From assembly GCF_900112045.1 (NCBI RefSeq), contig NZ_FOJW01000008.1, positions 124,001 to 188,000 of the forward strand: DNA of 64,000 bases. Direction: 5' to 3'. Every line of letters starts with the position of its first letter. Within the stretch, counting starts at the first letter, position 1. This document shows positions 15,614 through 24,780 of this stretch, piece by piece. The position numbers and the translations under genes are program-made. Below the pieces are notes generated by a model, which ran no database searches, was not told the origin of the DNA, and saw nothing but the letters and a program-made list of their open reading frames with translations. This DNA is from Lentibacillus halodurans. Its GTDB lineage: Bacteria > Bacillota > Bacilli > Bacillales > Amphibacillaceae.

Positions 15614-16294
15614 ATGAAAAACGATTGGGACACAATCCTCGATACTCTTTCCAAAATAACTGTTATTTCAAATTCCAATAATGAACCTGTAACCATAAAG
15701 GGTCACGCTGACGATTTAAAATGTATAGGTGTAGGGACGGATGCGGCAGTTTTTCAATCTTTAAGCGTTCCAGCTTTTGCGTTTAAAAAATATGCTGAGG
15801 ACAGAGTAGCTAAAGCAAAAGTTGAAGCAAATGTTTATCAAATATTAGGAGATTCACCTTTCTTTTCAACTTTTTTTGCTTCTTATGATGAGTACCTCAT
15901 TTTAAGTTACGAGGAAGGAAAAACTCTTTTTGACTGTATTCTACAGGGAATTCACATCCCTGAACAAGTTATAAATGACGTGGAGAGTGCAAGAGAATAC
16001 GTTCGTGCCAAAGGGCTTAACCCACGTGATATCCATCTGAAAAATATTCTACTGCAAAATGGGAAGGCCAAAATACTTGATGTTTCTGAATACGTACTAC
16101 CAGGTAACGATTTTCGTTGGGAACATTTAAAAAAAGGATATGAACAATACTATCATTTAATTGATGGGAATTCAGTTCCGTTTTGGTTAGTAAGAACAAT
16201 TCAAAAGTGGTACAATCAGCGGAATAAATATTTTTCCTCATATGAGGACTTCATAAAAGCCATTGTTAACTTTTTGTATAAAGATAATTCGTAA
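15614..16294 (+). CDS. Protein-kinase-like protein (YrzF-type), degenerate catalytic motifs
   Basis: The start at 15614 follows CGGGAGAAATT; 226 residues. The glycine/lysine region is GVGTDAAVFQSL and AFKKYAEDRVAKAKVEANVYQIL, resembling the nucleotide-binding lobe of Ser/Thr kinase-like proteins. The catalytic loop reads NPRDIHLKN (usual HRDxxxxN) and the metal-binding motif reads ILDVSEY (usual DFG). Similar small kinase-like proteins (YrzF/YbdM) occur in bacilli. The gene is in the AT-rich segment between the two riboswitch repeats and has no functional neighbour. Activity is uncertain: the Asp and Asn of the loop and the metal-binding Asp are all retained. Confidence 0.65.
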   Translation: MKNDWDTILDTLSKITVISNSNNEPVTIKGHADDLKCIGVGTDAAVFQSLSVPAFAFKKYAEDRVAKAKVEANVYQILGDSPFFSTFFASYDEYLILSYEEGKTLFDCILQGIHIPEQVINDVESAREYVRAKGLNPRDIHLKNILLQNGKAKILDVSEYVLPGNDFRWEHLKKGYEQYYHLIDGNSVPFWLVRTIQKWYNQRNKYFSSYEDFIKAIVNFLYKDNS

Positions 16295-16309
16295 TACCAA
16301 GTTGCAGCT

Positions 16310-16485
16310 GGCAAAAATGATCTCACAGGTGAGGTTAAGTATTACGATCATGATGTCCATGACTTTCAAGTAATAAAGGGAAAGTTGCTTATGGCTGAAC
16401 ACATTTACTAAGATCTTACGATTTGATGATAAGGAAACACACAGTGATTCCACTTGATGATGTTAAGGAAGTTGTGATTGATTAG
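16310..16485 (+). pseudogene. C-terminal YolD-like fragment, frameshifted
   Basis: Segments reading VKYYDHDVHDF, KGKLLMAEH, ILRFDDKETH and IPLDDVKEVVID line up in order with the YolD-like gene ~500 bp downstream (IEYYSHDLHE, KGKLLLVDN, LLRFDNED, ISLNDVMEVTVD) but in different frames. This is a decayed partial duplicate. Confidence 0.65.
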
Positions 16486-16767
16486 ACAAAAAAACGTCGG
16501 CGTTTACCGGGGAGGAAGGGAGAGTAAAGACTCCTAAAGACTCCTTTTTATTTTTTCCAGATTTTGTACTTTTAATACTTATTATAATATCTCAGAGTAA
16601 TAACATGAATATAAATGACTAGGTGTAATACAAACGGGTTCTATCGTATAAAAGAATCATAATTCAATCTTAAGCAAACGGGTGCTTTCTGGACTATAAG
16701 AGAACATTGAAAAGAAAAGTTAAAACTTGTTAAAAAGATTCATTGTATATGTATCTTATTCTTATGC

Positions 16768-16788
16768 TATAATACGAACGAATGTTTG
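16768..16788 (+). promoter_or_regulatory. TATAAT box with adjoining LexA (SOS) box
   Basis: TATAAT at 16768-16773 is followed at once by CGAACGAATGTTTG (16775-16788), which fits the Bacillus LexA operator CGAACRNRYGTTYC except at the last base. It stands in front of the YolD-like gene, a family often SOS-induced together with Y-family polymerases. Confidence 0.65.
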
Positions 16789-16807
16789 TGTGCTGGAGGT
16801 CATAATA

Positions 16808-17137
16808 ATGAGTGAAGTGAATGACAGAGATACGAAAAAATGGACTGCCATGATGATGCCGGAACATGAGGAAATGCTCCGGCGATTATGGACTGAACAG
16901 GAATAGAAAGAGAAACCTATTTTAGACGAACAAAAGCAATTTGAAATAAACACTCAGTTGCAGTTGGCATTAAGCAACGATCTAACCGTCGAAATTGAAT
17001 ATTATAGTCATGATCTGCATGAGAAAATCAAAGGGAAGTTGTTGTTAGTTGATAATTTGGCCCGATTGCTGCGGTTTGACAATGAAGATAGTACTGCAAT
17101 TTCTTTGAATGACGTTATGGAAGTGACGGTTGATTGA
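16808..17137 (+). pseudogene. YolD-like gene interrupted by an in-frame TAG
   Basis: The ATG at 16808 follows CTGGAGGTC. The frame stays open to 17137 apart from one TAG at 16904-16906 (codon 33). The translation NDRDTKKWTAMMMPEHEEML...PILDEQKQFEINTQLQLAL...IEYYSHDLHEKIKGKLLLVDN is a full-length YolD-like protein of ~109 codons. YolD proteins usually sit next to UvrX/DinB-type polymerases; none is here. A single clean stop suggests recent inactivation. A short hairpin with TTTTTT follows the gene. Confidence 0.75.
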
Positions 17138-17158
17138 CTCCTCAAGTGAGGGGATTTT

Positions 17159-17308
17159 TTATTTTATGTATAAATCAGTTACTTCACATTCCAGTATTTC
17201 AGCAAGTTTAACCGCTGTTTCAAGCGGAATTTGACGTTTACCACTTCTATAATGTGATAGTGTCATCGGATTAATGCCGAGCTGTTTGGCTATGTAGAAT
17301 TTTATCAA
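17159..17308 (-). pseudogene. XRE-type helix-turn-helix fragment
   Basis: About 49 codons: IKFYIAKQLGINPMTLSHYR, then SGKRQIPLETAVKLAEILEC and EVTDLYIK. This is a recognisable lambda-repressor-like HTH with the typical C-terminal DLY ending. The only in-frame start is a TTG without a ribosome site, and the first helix is incomplete, so it is probably truncated. Confidence 0.6.
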
Positions 17309-17453
17309 GCCAGACGGAGGATGCAAGACATGGGCAGGTTCAGAAGAAAAATGAAGAAAATGCTTAAGGTTGTTGACAAATTGTTGACTACATTCGTCAA
17401 CAACAAGTAAAATGAATCATAATTAAACCAAAATCATACCTAAAGCTGATTAT

Positions 17454-17482
17454 TTGCGATAGTATCGCTTTTCAGTTATAAC
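17454..17482 (+). promoter_or_regulatory. Promoter of the riboflavin operon
   Basis: TTGCGA (17454-17459), 17-base spacer, TATAAC (17477-17482), 22 bases before the FMN riboswitch. Confidence 0.65.
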
Positions 17483-17503
17483 TAAGATGAATAATCATAA
17501 TGC

Positions 17504-17647
17504 ACATTCCTTCGGGGTCGGGTGAAATTCCCAATCGGCGGTGATGAAGTATAGCTTCCCAGTCCGCTACCCGCACGGTTTTAGTCCATGCGGTGGATCC
17601 GGTGAAACTCCGGAACCGACAGTGACAGTCTGGATGGGAGAAGGAAT
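17504..17647 (+). promoter_or_regulatory. FMN riboswitch (RFN element)
   Basis: All conserved blocks are present in order: TTCGGGGTCGGGTGAAATTC, CCAATCGGCGGTGATGAAG, AGTCCGC, GGATCCGGTGAAACTCCGG, ACCGACAGTGACAGTCTGG and ATGGGAGAAGGA. ATTCCTTC at the start pairs with GAAGGAAT at the end (P1). It controls ribD-E-BA-H through the terminator downstream; FMN binding should turn the operon off. Confidence 0.97.
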
Positions 17648-17746
17648 TTTTCAGGTCGTTTGCTCACGTATATGCAATGGACGTTTTTCCATTGTCATAT
17701 ATCCCTGTGAACAATAAATGATACCTTTAAAAATTCTGTCCTTGTA

Positions 17747-17774
17747 CCTCTGAAGTGAATTCAGGGGTTTTTTT
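17747..17774 (+). terminator. Riboswitch-controlled terminator
   Basis: CCTCTGAA/TTCAGGGG stem then T7, between the aptamer and ribD. Confidence 0.85.
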
Positions 17775-17857
17775 AGTACCTTAAACGAAACAGTAAAGCG
17801 GTCATTTAAGACTAACTGCTGAATCCCGGTGCTGGTTTCCAAAAGGAGGAAAGAGAT

Positions 17858-18964
17858 GTGAGCGATAAATATTATATGCAAATGGCACTGAATCTGGCCA
17901 AATCTGTTTCAGGCCAAACCAGTCCGAATCCGCCGGTTGGCTCTGTTGTTGTCAAAAATGGTGAAATGCTAGGATTTGGCGCTCATCTGAAAGCTGGTGA
18001 AGCACATGCGGAGGTTCATGCACTCCGTATGGCGGGTGAAAAAGCAAAGGGTGCCACCATTTATGTGACACTGGAGCCGTGCAGCCACCATGGCAAAACG
18101 CCGCCGTGCGCTGACTTGATTATTGAAAAGGGAATCAGTCGAGCCGTCATTGCCGTAACGGATCCTAATGAGAAGGTTGCCGGACGCGGGATAGAAAAAC
18201 TTCGATCAGCTGGAATCCAGACAGAACTCGGTGTTTTAGAAAAAGAGGCTACGGCAATTAACCGGATCTTTTTCCATTATACCCGGACTAAAATGCCATA
18301 CGTAACGATGAAGTCAGCCGTCAGTCTGGATGGGAAAACCGCAACATATAGTGGTGACAGTAAATGGATAACTGGTGAGGCTGCAAGGCTTGATGCCCAT
18401 CATTACCGGCATACCCACGATGCGATTCTTGTGGGCGTGAACACGGTTATAGCTGACAATCCGAGCCTGACAGCACGGATTCCAAACGGCGGCAAAAATC
18501 CATTGCGCATTATTCTTGATGGAGATCTGCGCACACCAGTGGATGCAAATGTTGTGAATGATCAAAAAGCTGATACATGGATGTTGACCGGGAATAATAT
18601 AGAAGAACGAATGGCACCGTATAAAGAAAAACCTGGTGTCAGCATCATCATGCTAGATTCACTCGATCCTGAAACTGTTCTTAAATATTTGGGGAGCAAG
18701 GGTATTATGTCACTATTCGTGGAGGGGGGATCGGCGGTCAACGGCTCATTTCTGGAAAGCGGAAAAATCAATCAGCTTGTGCAATATATGGCACCAAAAC
18801 TGATTGGCGGAAAAAATGCTCCGACATCCATTGCCGGAAGCGGTTTTAAAAGTATATCAGAAACAGTGCAGCTGAAAATCACGAATGTGGAGATGATCGA
18901 TGAGGATATTAAAATGACTGCTGAACCTAGAAAGGATGATGCAGATGTTTACGGGAATCATTGA
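17858..18964 (+). CDS. ribD: Bifunctional diaminohydroxyphosphoribosylaminopyrimidine deaminase / reductase
   Basis: 368 residues, GTG start with AAAGGAGGAAA 8 bases upstream. The N-terminal deaminase (residues ~1-145) has the zinc motif HAEVHAL and PCSHHGKTPPC. The C-terminal reductase (~150-360) has SLDGKTA, GVNTVIADNPSLTAR, RIILDGDLRTP and the VEGGSAVNGSF signature. It catalyses steps 2 and 3 of riboflavin synthesis from GTP. It is the first gene of the operon behind the FMN riboswitch and overlaps ribE by 20 bases. Confidence 0.96.
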   Translation: MSDKYYMQMALNLAKSVSGQTSPNPPVGSVVVKNGEMLGFGAHLKAGEAHAEVHALRMAGEKAKGATIYVTLEPCSHHGKTPPCADLIIEKGISRAVIAVTDPNEKVAGRGIEKLRSAGIQTELGVLEKEATAINRIFFHYTRTKMPYVTMKSAVSLDGKTATYSGDSKWITGEAARLDAHHYRHTHDAILVGVNTVIADNPSLTARIPNGGKNPLRIILDGDLRTPVDANVVNDQKADTWMLTGNNIEERMAPYKEKPGVSIIMLDSLDPETVLKYLGSKGIMSLFVEGGSAVNGSFLESGKINQLVQYMAPKLIGGKNAPTSIAGSGFKSISETVQLKITNVEMIDEDIKMTAEPRKDDADVYGNH

Positions 18965-19556
18965 AGAAAAAGGCAAAATCAAACAACTCAAGCGTGTCTC
19001 CGAACAATCAATCGAGTTGACAATCGGATCATCGAAGGTCCTGCAAGATATGCATATCGGTGACAGTATTTCGGTTAACGGCATCTGTTTGACGGTAACG
19101 GACTTTTCGGACGATACTTTTCAAATGGATGTGATACTAGAAACGATTAACGCAACGTCCTTAAGTATGCTAAAAGAAGGATCGAACGTAAATCTGGAGC
19201 GTTCGATGCCTGTAAACGGCCGGTTTGGCGGACATTTTGTTTCCGGTCATGTAGATGGAACAGGTACGATCATCCGAAAAGAAAAGCAGGAAAATGCGAC
19301 TTATTATGATATCGAAATCCCTGAAGAGCTTACCATCTATTTAATGATGAAAGGCTCTATTGCGGTGGATGGTGTCAGTCTGACGATTTTTGGCATCAGC
19401 GGTAATGTTTTTACAATATCACTCATTCCGCATACTGTATCGGAAACGATTATAGGAGATAAAAGCGAGAGGGACATCGTAAATATCGAATGCGACATGC
19501 TCGCCAAACATGTGAAAAACATGCTAAGTCAGCAGCAAGTTCATCAAGACTCGTAA
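18945..19556 (+). CDS. ribE: Riboflavin synthase alpha subunit
   Basis: The start at 18945 gives MFTGIIEEKG, the invariant N-terminus of the family, with AAAGGA upstream inside ribD; 203 residues. Two tandem lumazine-binding barrels are seen: residues 1-~95 (SVNGICLTVTDF) and ~98-195 (GHFVSGHVDGTG, SIAVDGVSLTIF, SLIPHT). It dismutates two 6,7-dimethyl-8-ribityllumazine molecules to riboflavin and a pyrimidine that is recycled. Translationally coupled to ribD. Confidence 0.96.
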   Translation: MFTGIIEEKGKIKQLKRVSEQSIELTIGSSKVLQDMHIGDSISVNGICLTVTDFSDDTFQMDVILETINATSLSMLKEGSNVNLERSMPVNGRFGGHFVSGHVDGTGTIIRKEKQENATYYDIEIPEELTIYLMMKGSIAVDGVSLTIFGISGNVFTISLIPHTVSETIIGDKSERDIVNIECDMLAKHVKNMLSQQQVHQDS

Positions 19557-19575
19557 AATAAAGGAAGTGGACTAG

Positions 19576-20778
19576 GTGTTTTATAAAATAGATGAAGCGA
19601 TAGATGACTTAAAAGCAGGAAAGCCAATTATCGTGGTTGATGATGAAGACCGGGAGAATGAAGGCGATCTGGTTGCATTGTCGGAAAAAGCAACGCCGGA
19701 AGTTATCAATTTTATGATTACGCATGGGAAAGGCTTAGTGTGTACATCCATCAAACCGGATTTAGCCGGGAAAATAAAGCTTCCGATGATGACGAGTCAG
19801 AGCAGCGATCCGTTCAGAACGGCGTTTACCGTCAGCATTGACCATAAAGACACAGTCACAGGAATCAGTGCTGAGGAACGATCCAAAACAATCCAGGCAC
19901 TGCTCAATCCAGAAATTAAAGAAGAGGATTTTAAGCAGCCTGGTCATGTATTTCCGCTGATTGCCAAAGATGGTGGCGTTCTAACCCGGCAAGGTCATAC
20001 AGAAGCTTCCGTTGATCTGGCAGAATTAAGCGGTTCCTTCCCATCAGGCGTCATTTGTGAAATTATTAACGATGATGGAACGATGGCACGTGTTCCAGAT
20101 TTGCGCGAGATGGCTGACAGGTTTAATTTAAAGTTGATTACGATCGCGGATCTGGTTGCTTACCGCAAGCGTCATGAAGTTCACATTAGCCGGGCTGTGG
20201 AAACGGTACTGCCGACTGCGTTCGGGACGTTTAACGTATACGGCTACACAAATGATTTGGACGATAAGGAACATATTGCCCTCGTTAAAGGTGACATCCA
20301 TGCAGAAGAACCTATTTTGGCACGGGTACATTCAGAATGTTTGACTGGTGATGTGTTTGGATCTTACCGCTGTGATTGCGGACCGCAGCTTCAAGAAGCC
20401 TTGAAAAAAATCAATGAAGCGGGTGCAGGAGTTTTAGTCTATATGCGTCAAGAAGGGCGGGGTATCGGGCTGATTAACAAACTGCGCGCCTACCAGCTTC
20501 AGGATGCAGGGATGGATACAGTTGAAGCAAATGAGCAGCTGGGATTTGCGCCGGATATGCGCGAATATGACATAAGTGCACAGATTTTAAAGGATCTAGG
20601 TGTGGAAAAAGTGAATCTGCTTACCAATAACCCGGAAAAAATGCAGGGACTCCAGTCTTACGGGATTCAAATTAACACGCGCGTACCGATTGAGATAGGG
20701 GAGCGGGAAGAAAATAAACGGTATATTCACACAAAATATCATAAGATGGGACATTTATCCCACCTTAACGAACAGTAA
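19576..20778 (+). CDS. ribBA: Bifunctional DHBP synthase / GTP cyclohydrolase II
   Basis: 400 residues, GTG start with GGAAGTGG site. The N-terminal half is 3,4-dihydroxy-2-butanone-4-phosphate synthase ([11 protein letters not shown] near residue 22, [10 protein letters not shown]-like, [17 protein letters not shown]). The C-terminal half is GTP cyclohydrolase II with the zinc site [18 protein letters not shown] and RQEGRGIGL. It supplies both precursors of riboflavin. The gene is 19 bases after ribE. Confidence 0.96.
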   Translation: MFYKIDEAIDDLKAGKPIIVVDDEDRENEGDLVALSEKATPEVINFMITHGKGLVCTSIKPDLAGKIKLPMMTSQSSDPFRTAFTVSIDHKDTVTGISAEERSKTIQALLNPEIKEEDFKQPGHVFPLIAKDGGVLTRQGHTEASVDLAELSGSFPSGVICEIINDDGTMARVPDLREMADRFNLKLITIADLVAYRKRHEVHISRAVETVLPTAFGTFNVYGYTNDLDDKEHIALVKGDIHAEEPILARVHSECLTGDVFGSYRCDCGPQLQEALKKINEAGAGVLVYMRQEGRGIGLINKLRAYQLQDAGMDTVEANEQLGFAPDMREYDISAQILKDLGVEKVNLLTNNPEKMQGLQSYGIQINTRVPIEIGEREENKRYIHTKYHKMGHLSHLNEQ

Positions 20779-20797
20779 CCCGCCAGATAACGACGGC

Positions 20798-20878
20798 TAA
20801 CTGTCCATAAAGGTCCGATTCTGTTCAACTAACATTCAGCGGGGAAAAGCGCACCGTTGAATGAGGTTTCGCTTTATA
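20798..20878 (+). repeat. Small intergenic repeat B, copy 1
   Basis: ~80 bp: TAACTGTCCATAAAGGTCCG, then TTCAACTAACATTCAGC, a variable centre, and TTGAATGAGGTTTCGCTTTA. Related copies are at 21691-21756, 43745-43818 (reverse) and 47396-47474 (reverse). It separates ribBA from ribH. Confidence 0.7.
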
Positions 20879-20972
20879 CAGTTTTCATCAGTAACTAAAA
20901 GTGCGAATTCAAAAAAAGTGGCATGTCATATTGCCCAGACTTTCTGAACATCAGATAAAGGAGATGATTACA

Positions 20973-21443
20973 TTGGGAAAAACGTTTGAAGGTAATCTGG
21001 TTGGTTCAGGTTTGAAAATAGGCGTTGTCGTAGCACGGTTTAATGAATTGATTACAAGCAAGCTGCTAGGTGGAGCGGTGGATACCTTGAAAAGGCACGG
21101 TGTACAGGAAGATAACATGGACATTGCCTGGGTACCAGGTGCATTTGAAATTCCAGTGGTTGCACAAAAAATGGCACTTAAAGACGAATATGATGCCGTT
21201 GTGACACTGGGAGCGGTTATCCGCGGGTCTACACCACATTTTGACTATGTCTGCAATGAATCTGCCAAAGGGATATCCAATGCTGCGCTGGAATCAGGCA
21301 AGCCGGTTATTTTTGGCGTATTAACGACGGAAACGATTGAACAGGCGATTGAACGGGCTGGAACAAAGGCTGGCAATAAAGGATCGGAAGCAGCAATGGC
21401 AGCAATTGAAACAGCAAATGTTATCAGGGAATTAGATGGATAA
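20973..21443 (+). CDS. ribH: 6,7-Dimethyl-8-ribityllumazine synthase
   Basis: The start is taken as TTG at 20973 ([13 protein letters not shown]): AAAGGAG is 9 bases upstream and the resulting 156 residues fit the family (~154). The ATG at 20964 abuts the ribosome site and is less likely. Conserved segments are [45 protein letters not shown] and [12 protein letters not shown]. It condenses DHBP with the ribitylaminopyrimidine, and forms the icosahedral shell in bacilli. It is last in the riboflavin operon, 194 bases after ribBA, the gap being largely repeat B. Confidence 0.95.
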   Translation: MGKTFEGNLVGSGLKIGVVVARFNELITSKLLGGAVDTLKRHGVQEDNMDIAWVPGAFEIPVVAQKMALKDEYDAVVTLGAVIRGSTPHFDYVCNESAKGISNAALESGKPVIFGVLTTETIEQAIERAGTKAGNKGSEAAMAAIETANVIRELDG

Positions 21444-21845
21444 AGAAATAAATTAATGTTAAGGTGCCCGGCAGAGGTTTGAACACTGAGAGACATTCAT
21501 CCTAATCGGCTGGCTATCAGCGCATTTCTGCTTTTTATCAGCATTTTCCGCTTTCCAGTGCCAATATTTCATGATGGCATGGTCGCTGCCAATAAGATAC
21601 ACTATGGATAGGGATTATGTAATGCACACATTTATATTAAATTTTGAGTCTATCAATCATCGGATTGGGATGGGGTTCTTTTTAAATTTCAGTTCAACTA
21701 CTATTCAGCCGGGATAGAACCCTCACTGAATGAAGTTTCACTTTACGCGGCTTATATCCTGGTTGTTATTATTAATGGTTATGTTCGTAAAGCAGCTGAT
21801 TAATAGTCGCAATAATGATGGCTCTACAATAGGAAGGTAATTAGG
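21444..21845. other. Intergenic region after the riboflavin operon
   Basis: Contains repeat B copy 2 and a T-rich stretch (TTCTTTTTAAATTT) before it. No gene or clear hairpin terminator was recognised. Confidence 0.5.
21691..21756 (+). repeat. Small intergenic repeat B, copy 2
   Basis: AGTTCAACTACTATTCAGC, variable centre, CTGAATGAAGTTTCACTTTA; same family and orientation as the copy at 20798. Confidence 0.65.
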
Positions 21846-23726
21846 ATGCACACGATTGAGAATATATATAAGTCTTATGGCGACAAAACGTTATTGAACA
21901 ATATTTCATGTACGATCAAGCCGAATGACCGGATCGGATTAATTGGTGTGAATGGTACCGGTAAATCCACATTTCTGAAAGTGATTGCCGGAATCGATAC
22001 GGCGGAAAAAGGCACGATTCAACATGCAAAGGACTACAGAATTGAATATCTGTCGCAGGATCCTGAATTGGATCCTGGTTTGACCGTGATCGAGCAAATT
22101 TATTACGGTGAGGCAACGATGATGAAGGTTATGCGTGAATATGAGCAGGTACTTTTGAATTTGCAGCGTGATCCGAACAATAAAAAGATTCAGGAGCGAT
22201 TAATCGATAAACAGCAGCAGATGGATGAACAGGAGGCATGGGAAGCAAACACAGCCGCTAAAACGATCCTCACGAAATTAGGGGTTACGGACTTCCATAA
22301 ACATGTTGCCGAGCTTTCAGGCGGTCAGAAAAAGCGGGTGGCGATTGCGAAGGCATTAATTCAGCCTGCTGACCTTTTAATTCTTGATGAACCGACGAAC
22401 CATCTTGATAATGAAGCGGTCGAATGGTTGGAAAATTATTTGGCATCGTACAAAGGTGCGCTGATCCTCGTAACGCATGACCGCTACTTTTTGAACCGGG
22501 TCACGAATCAGATTTTTGAACTGGATAAAGGCAGCCTTTACGTGTATGAGGGCAATTATGAATTGTTTTTGGATAAAAAAGCTGAACGGGAAGCATTGGA
22601 AAGAAGTTATGAAGAAAAACACCAGAATACATTGCGCCGCGAACTCGCCTGGCTGAAACGGGGGCCCAAAGCAAGAGGAACGAAGCAAAAGGCGCGGGTT
22701 GAACGAGTTCAGGAAATGAAAAAGAAAACATTTGATACGGATAAGCAGGATGTGTCTTTTGAAGCCGGATCAACCCGGCTCGGCAAAAAAGTAATCGAGC
22801 TTGAAGGTATTGAAAAAGCGTACGAAGGCAAGTCCCTAATAAAAGACTTTGACTTTTTGGTTGTCCCTGGTGATCGTCTAGGGATTATCGGATCGAATGG
22901 AGCGGGGAAGTCAACCCTACTGAATATCATAGCAGGACGCATTGCCCCTGACAGCGGTGAGGTAGAAATGGGTCAAACGGTTAAAATAGGCTATTATACG
23001 CAAGGTGACGAGGAGCTTGATGGTGATAAACGGATTATCGAGTATATCCGGGAAATCGCCGAAGTGATCCATACGAAAAATGGGGACGACATTACGGCTG
23101 AACAAATGCTGGAGCGCTTTTTATTTTCTCGTTCGGATCAGTGGAACTATATCCGGAAATTGTCCGGCGGAGAGCAGCGACGTCTTTATTTATTGAAAGT
23201 GCTGATGTCTGAACCGAATGTTTTGCTGCTTGATGAGCCAACCAATGATTTGGATACACAGACATTGGGCGTGTTGGAGGAATATCTGGATCAATTTCCG
23301 GGCGTTGTCATAACGATATCCCACGACCGGTATTTCCTTGACCGTGTCGTTGACCATCTGCTCGTTTTCAAAGAGAATGAACCGATTGAGCACTTTTATG
23401 GAAACTATAGCGAATTGTTGGAACATCAACAAGAGCAGGAAAAACAACAGACCTCAAAACCGGTCAAAAAACCGCAACCGAAACCCTCTAGAAAAAAGAT
23501 GTCCTACTATGACAAAATGGAATGGGAAACGATTGAAGATGAGGTAACAGAATTGGAAACAATGATCGAGGAGCTGCAGGGAAGGATTGCCAACGCCGGC
23601 AGTGATGCTGGAAAAGTGCAGGAGCTTTATAAGGAACAACAGGAAACCGAGGCAAAATTGGAAGCGAAAATGGAACGCTGGGAAGAGCTCTCACTTTTGG
23701 CGGAGGAGTTGGAGCAAAAATCATGA
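21846..23726 (+). CDS. yfmR: ABC-F translation factor YfmR (Uup-type)
   Basis: 626 residues, matching Bacillus YfmR (~629). Two ABC domains: Walker A GVNGTGKST (~residue 35) and GSNGAGKST (~350), signatures LSGGQKKRVAIAKAL and LSGGEQRRLYLLKVL, Walker B LLILDEPTNHLD and LLLDEPTNDLD. The interdomain linker at ~240-300 is charged. The C-terminal ~90 residues (after KPQPKPSRKKMSYYDKMEWE) are the coiled-coil domain of Uup-type proteins. Housekeeping ABC-F proteins of this class resolve stalled ribosomes, for example at proline- or acidic-rich sequences. It is monocistronic, unlike the resistance ABC-F at 9958. Confidence 0.93.
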   Translation: MHTIENIYKSYGDKTLLNNISCTIKPNDRIGLIGVNGTGKSTFLKVIAGIDTAEKGTIQHAKDYRIEYLSQDPELDPGLTVIEQIYYGEATMMKVMREYEQVLLNLQRDPNNKKIQERLIDKQQQMDEQEAWEANTAAKTILTKLGVTDFHKHVAELSGGQKKRVAIAKALIQPADLLILDEPTNHLDNEAVEWLENYLASYKGALILVTHDRYFLNRVTNQIFELDKGSLYVYEGNYELFLDKKAEREALERSYEEKHQNTLRRELAWLKRGPKARGTKQKARVERVQEMKKKTFDTDKQDVSFEAGSTRLGKKVIELEGIEKAYEGKSLIKDFDFLVVPGDRLGIIGSNGAGKSTLLNIIAGRIAPDSGEVEMGQTVKIGYYTQGDEELDGDKRIIEYIREIAEVIHTKNGDDITAEQMLERFLFSRSDQWNYIRKLSGGEQRRLYLLKVLMSEPNVLLLDEPTNDLDTQTLGVLEEYLDQFPGVVITISHDRYFLDRVVDHLLVFKENEPIEHFYGNYSELLEHQQEQEKQQTSKPVKKPQPKPSRKKMSYYDKMEWETIEDEVTELETMIEELQGRIANAGSDAGKVQELYKEQQETEAKLEAKMERWEELSLLAEELEQKS

Positions 23727-24004
23727 TACGGTCCGGGTGCTGCTAATTCCGGAATTTTTCCCCCACTTAAAAAAATAATGAAAAAGAATTGCAATTTTTC
23801 ACATCATGTTCGTATCTGTTTGTGCTATACTGAAACATATTACATCTCTGTAGTATCGAAATAATGGCAATTACCACAACCAAACTGGAAATGTTATGAG
23901 AAGAAATAGTTGAATTTGTATTTTCTCTAATTTTATGTTTAATTTATATGGTATGGCGGAAAATAAAAAAGATATCATGTATAAAATAAAAGGAGGTATC
24001 AGAA

Positions 24005-24676
24005 ATGAAATTATTTCAGGTCAGGAAAGGTCAGTTTGTTTATTACAAAAATGAACTTCATAAGGTTTATTCCGTAAAACCGATGTTCAAGCAATCTATA
24101 CACCTCTACCGCCTAAAAGATATGCAGCAGGATATAACGAGTGCCAACAATATTGAACCGTGCCGGCCAAAACATAATGATACATTTATTTTTTATGGGA
24201 AACGATATACCATTGATAAAAATAAGAAGCCTGAACCAGGTGATTATATTTTAATTATTAAGCCGGCTCCTGATTTTTTGGATCATTATTCTCTTAACGA
24301 AATTGAAAAGGTAGATAATGTGGAAGACGGAAATGTTGTCACAACAAGAGATAATGGTGTGAAACATAGTGAATATGTCGTCATGGTTCCGGGGAAAGCC
24401 GAGGGTAGTGATGATATAGCTTACTATGATAAAGCACTTGTTTCAGAAGAACAGCTCCAGGAAGACGAATCGGCAGCTCTAATGGCAGAAAATGATAATT
24501 TTGACAAGCCTGTTGTCGGTGATATTTACCATGATGTGGAAAACAACACAAAAGCTATGATTGTTGCTATGACAGATGATGAAGTATTTCTCGGTCATAA
24601 TGTGAAAGTACATGTAAAAGATCTGATGGATGAAGAGAAGTTCAGGTTAGTTTATCGATTTGAAGAGGGCTTTTAA
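24005..24676 (+). CDS. Conserved protein of unknown function
   Basis: 223 residues with a strong AAAGGAGGT site. It starts MKLFQVRKGQFVYYKNELHK and is rich in beta-type, hydrophilic segments; there is no signal peptide or membrane helix. Possible internal repetition: short units of the type 'KGQFVYYKNELHKVYSV', 'DTFIFYGKRYTIDK', 'VGDIYHDVENNTKAMIVAM' resemble small SH3-like barrels. An acidic linker (~145-170) separates the last unit. I do not recognise the family. It is monocistronic with its own terminator. Confidence 0.75.
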   Translation: MKLFQVRKGQFVYYKNELHKVYSVKPMFKQSIHLYRLKDMQQDITSANNIEPCRPKHNDTFIFYGKRYTIDKNKKPEPGDYILIIKPAPDFLDHYSLNEIEKVDNVEDGNVVTTRDNGVKHSEYVVMVPGKAEGSDDIAYYDKALVSEEQLQEDESAALMAENDNFDKPVVGDIYHDVENNTKAMIVAMTDDEVFLGHNVKVHVKDLMDEEKFRLVYRFEEGF

Positions 24677-24683
24677 ACTAAAA

Positions 24684-24713
24684 TCCCGAAGGCTTTTGCT
24701 TTCGGGAGTTTTT
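24684..24713 (+). terminator. Terminator
   Basis: CCCGAAGGC...CTTTCGGG then AGTTTTT, 8 bases after the stop of the unknown protein gene. Confidence 0.85.
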
Positions 24714-24780
24714 GACTCAAAATCACTTCATTTTACCACAAAAGAAATATCAAATATTCATTTTGATGTCTTTTTAATTC

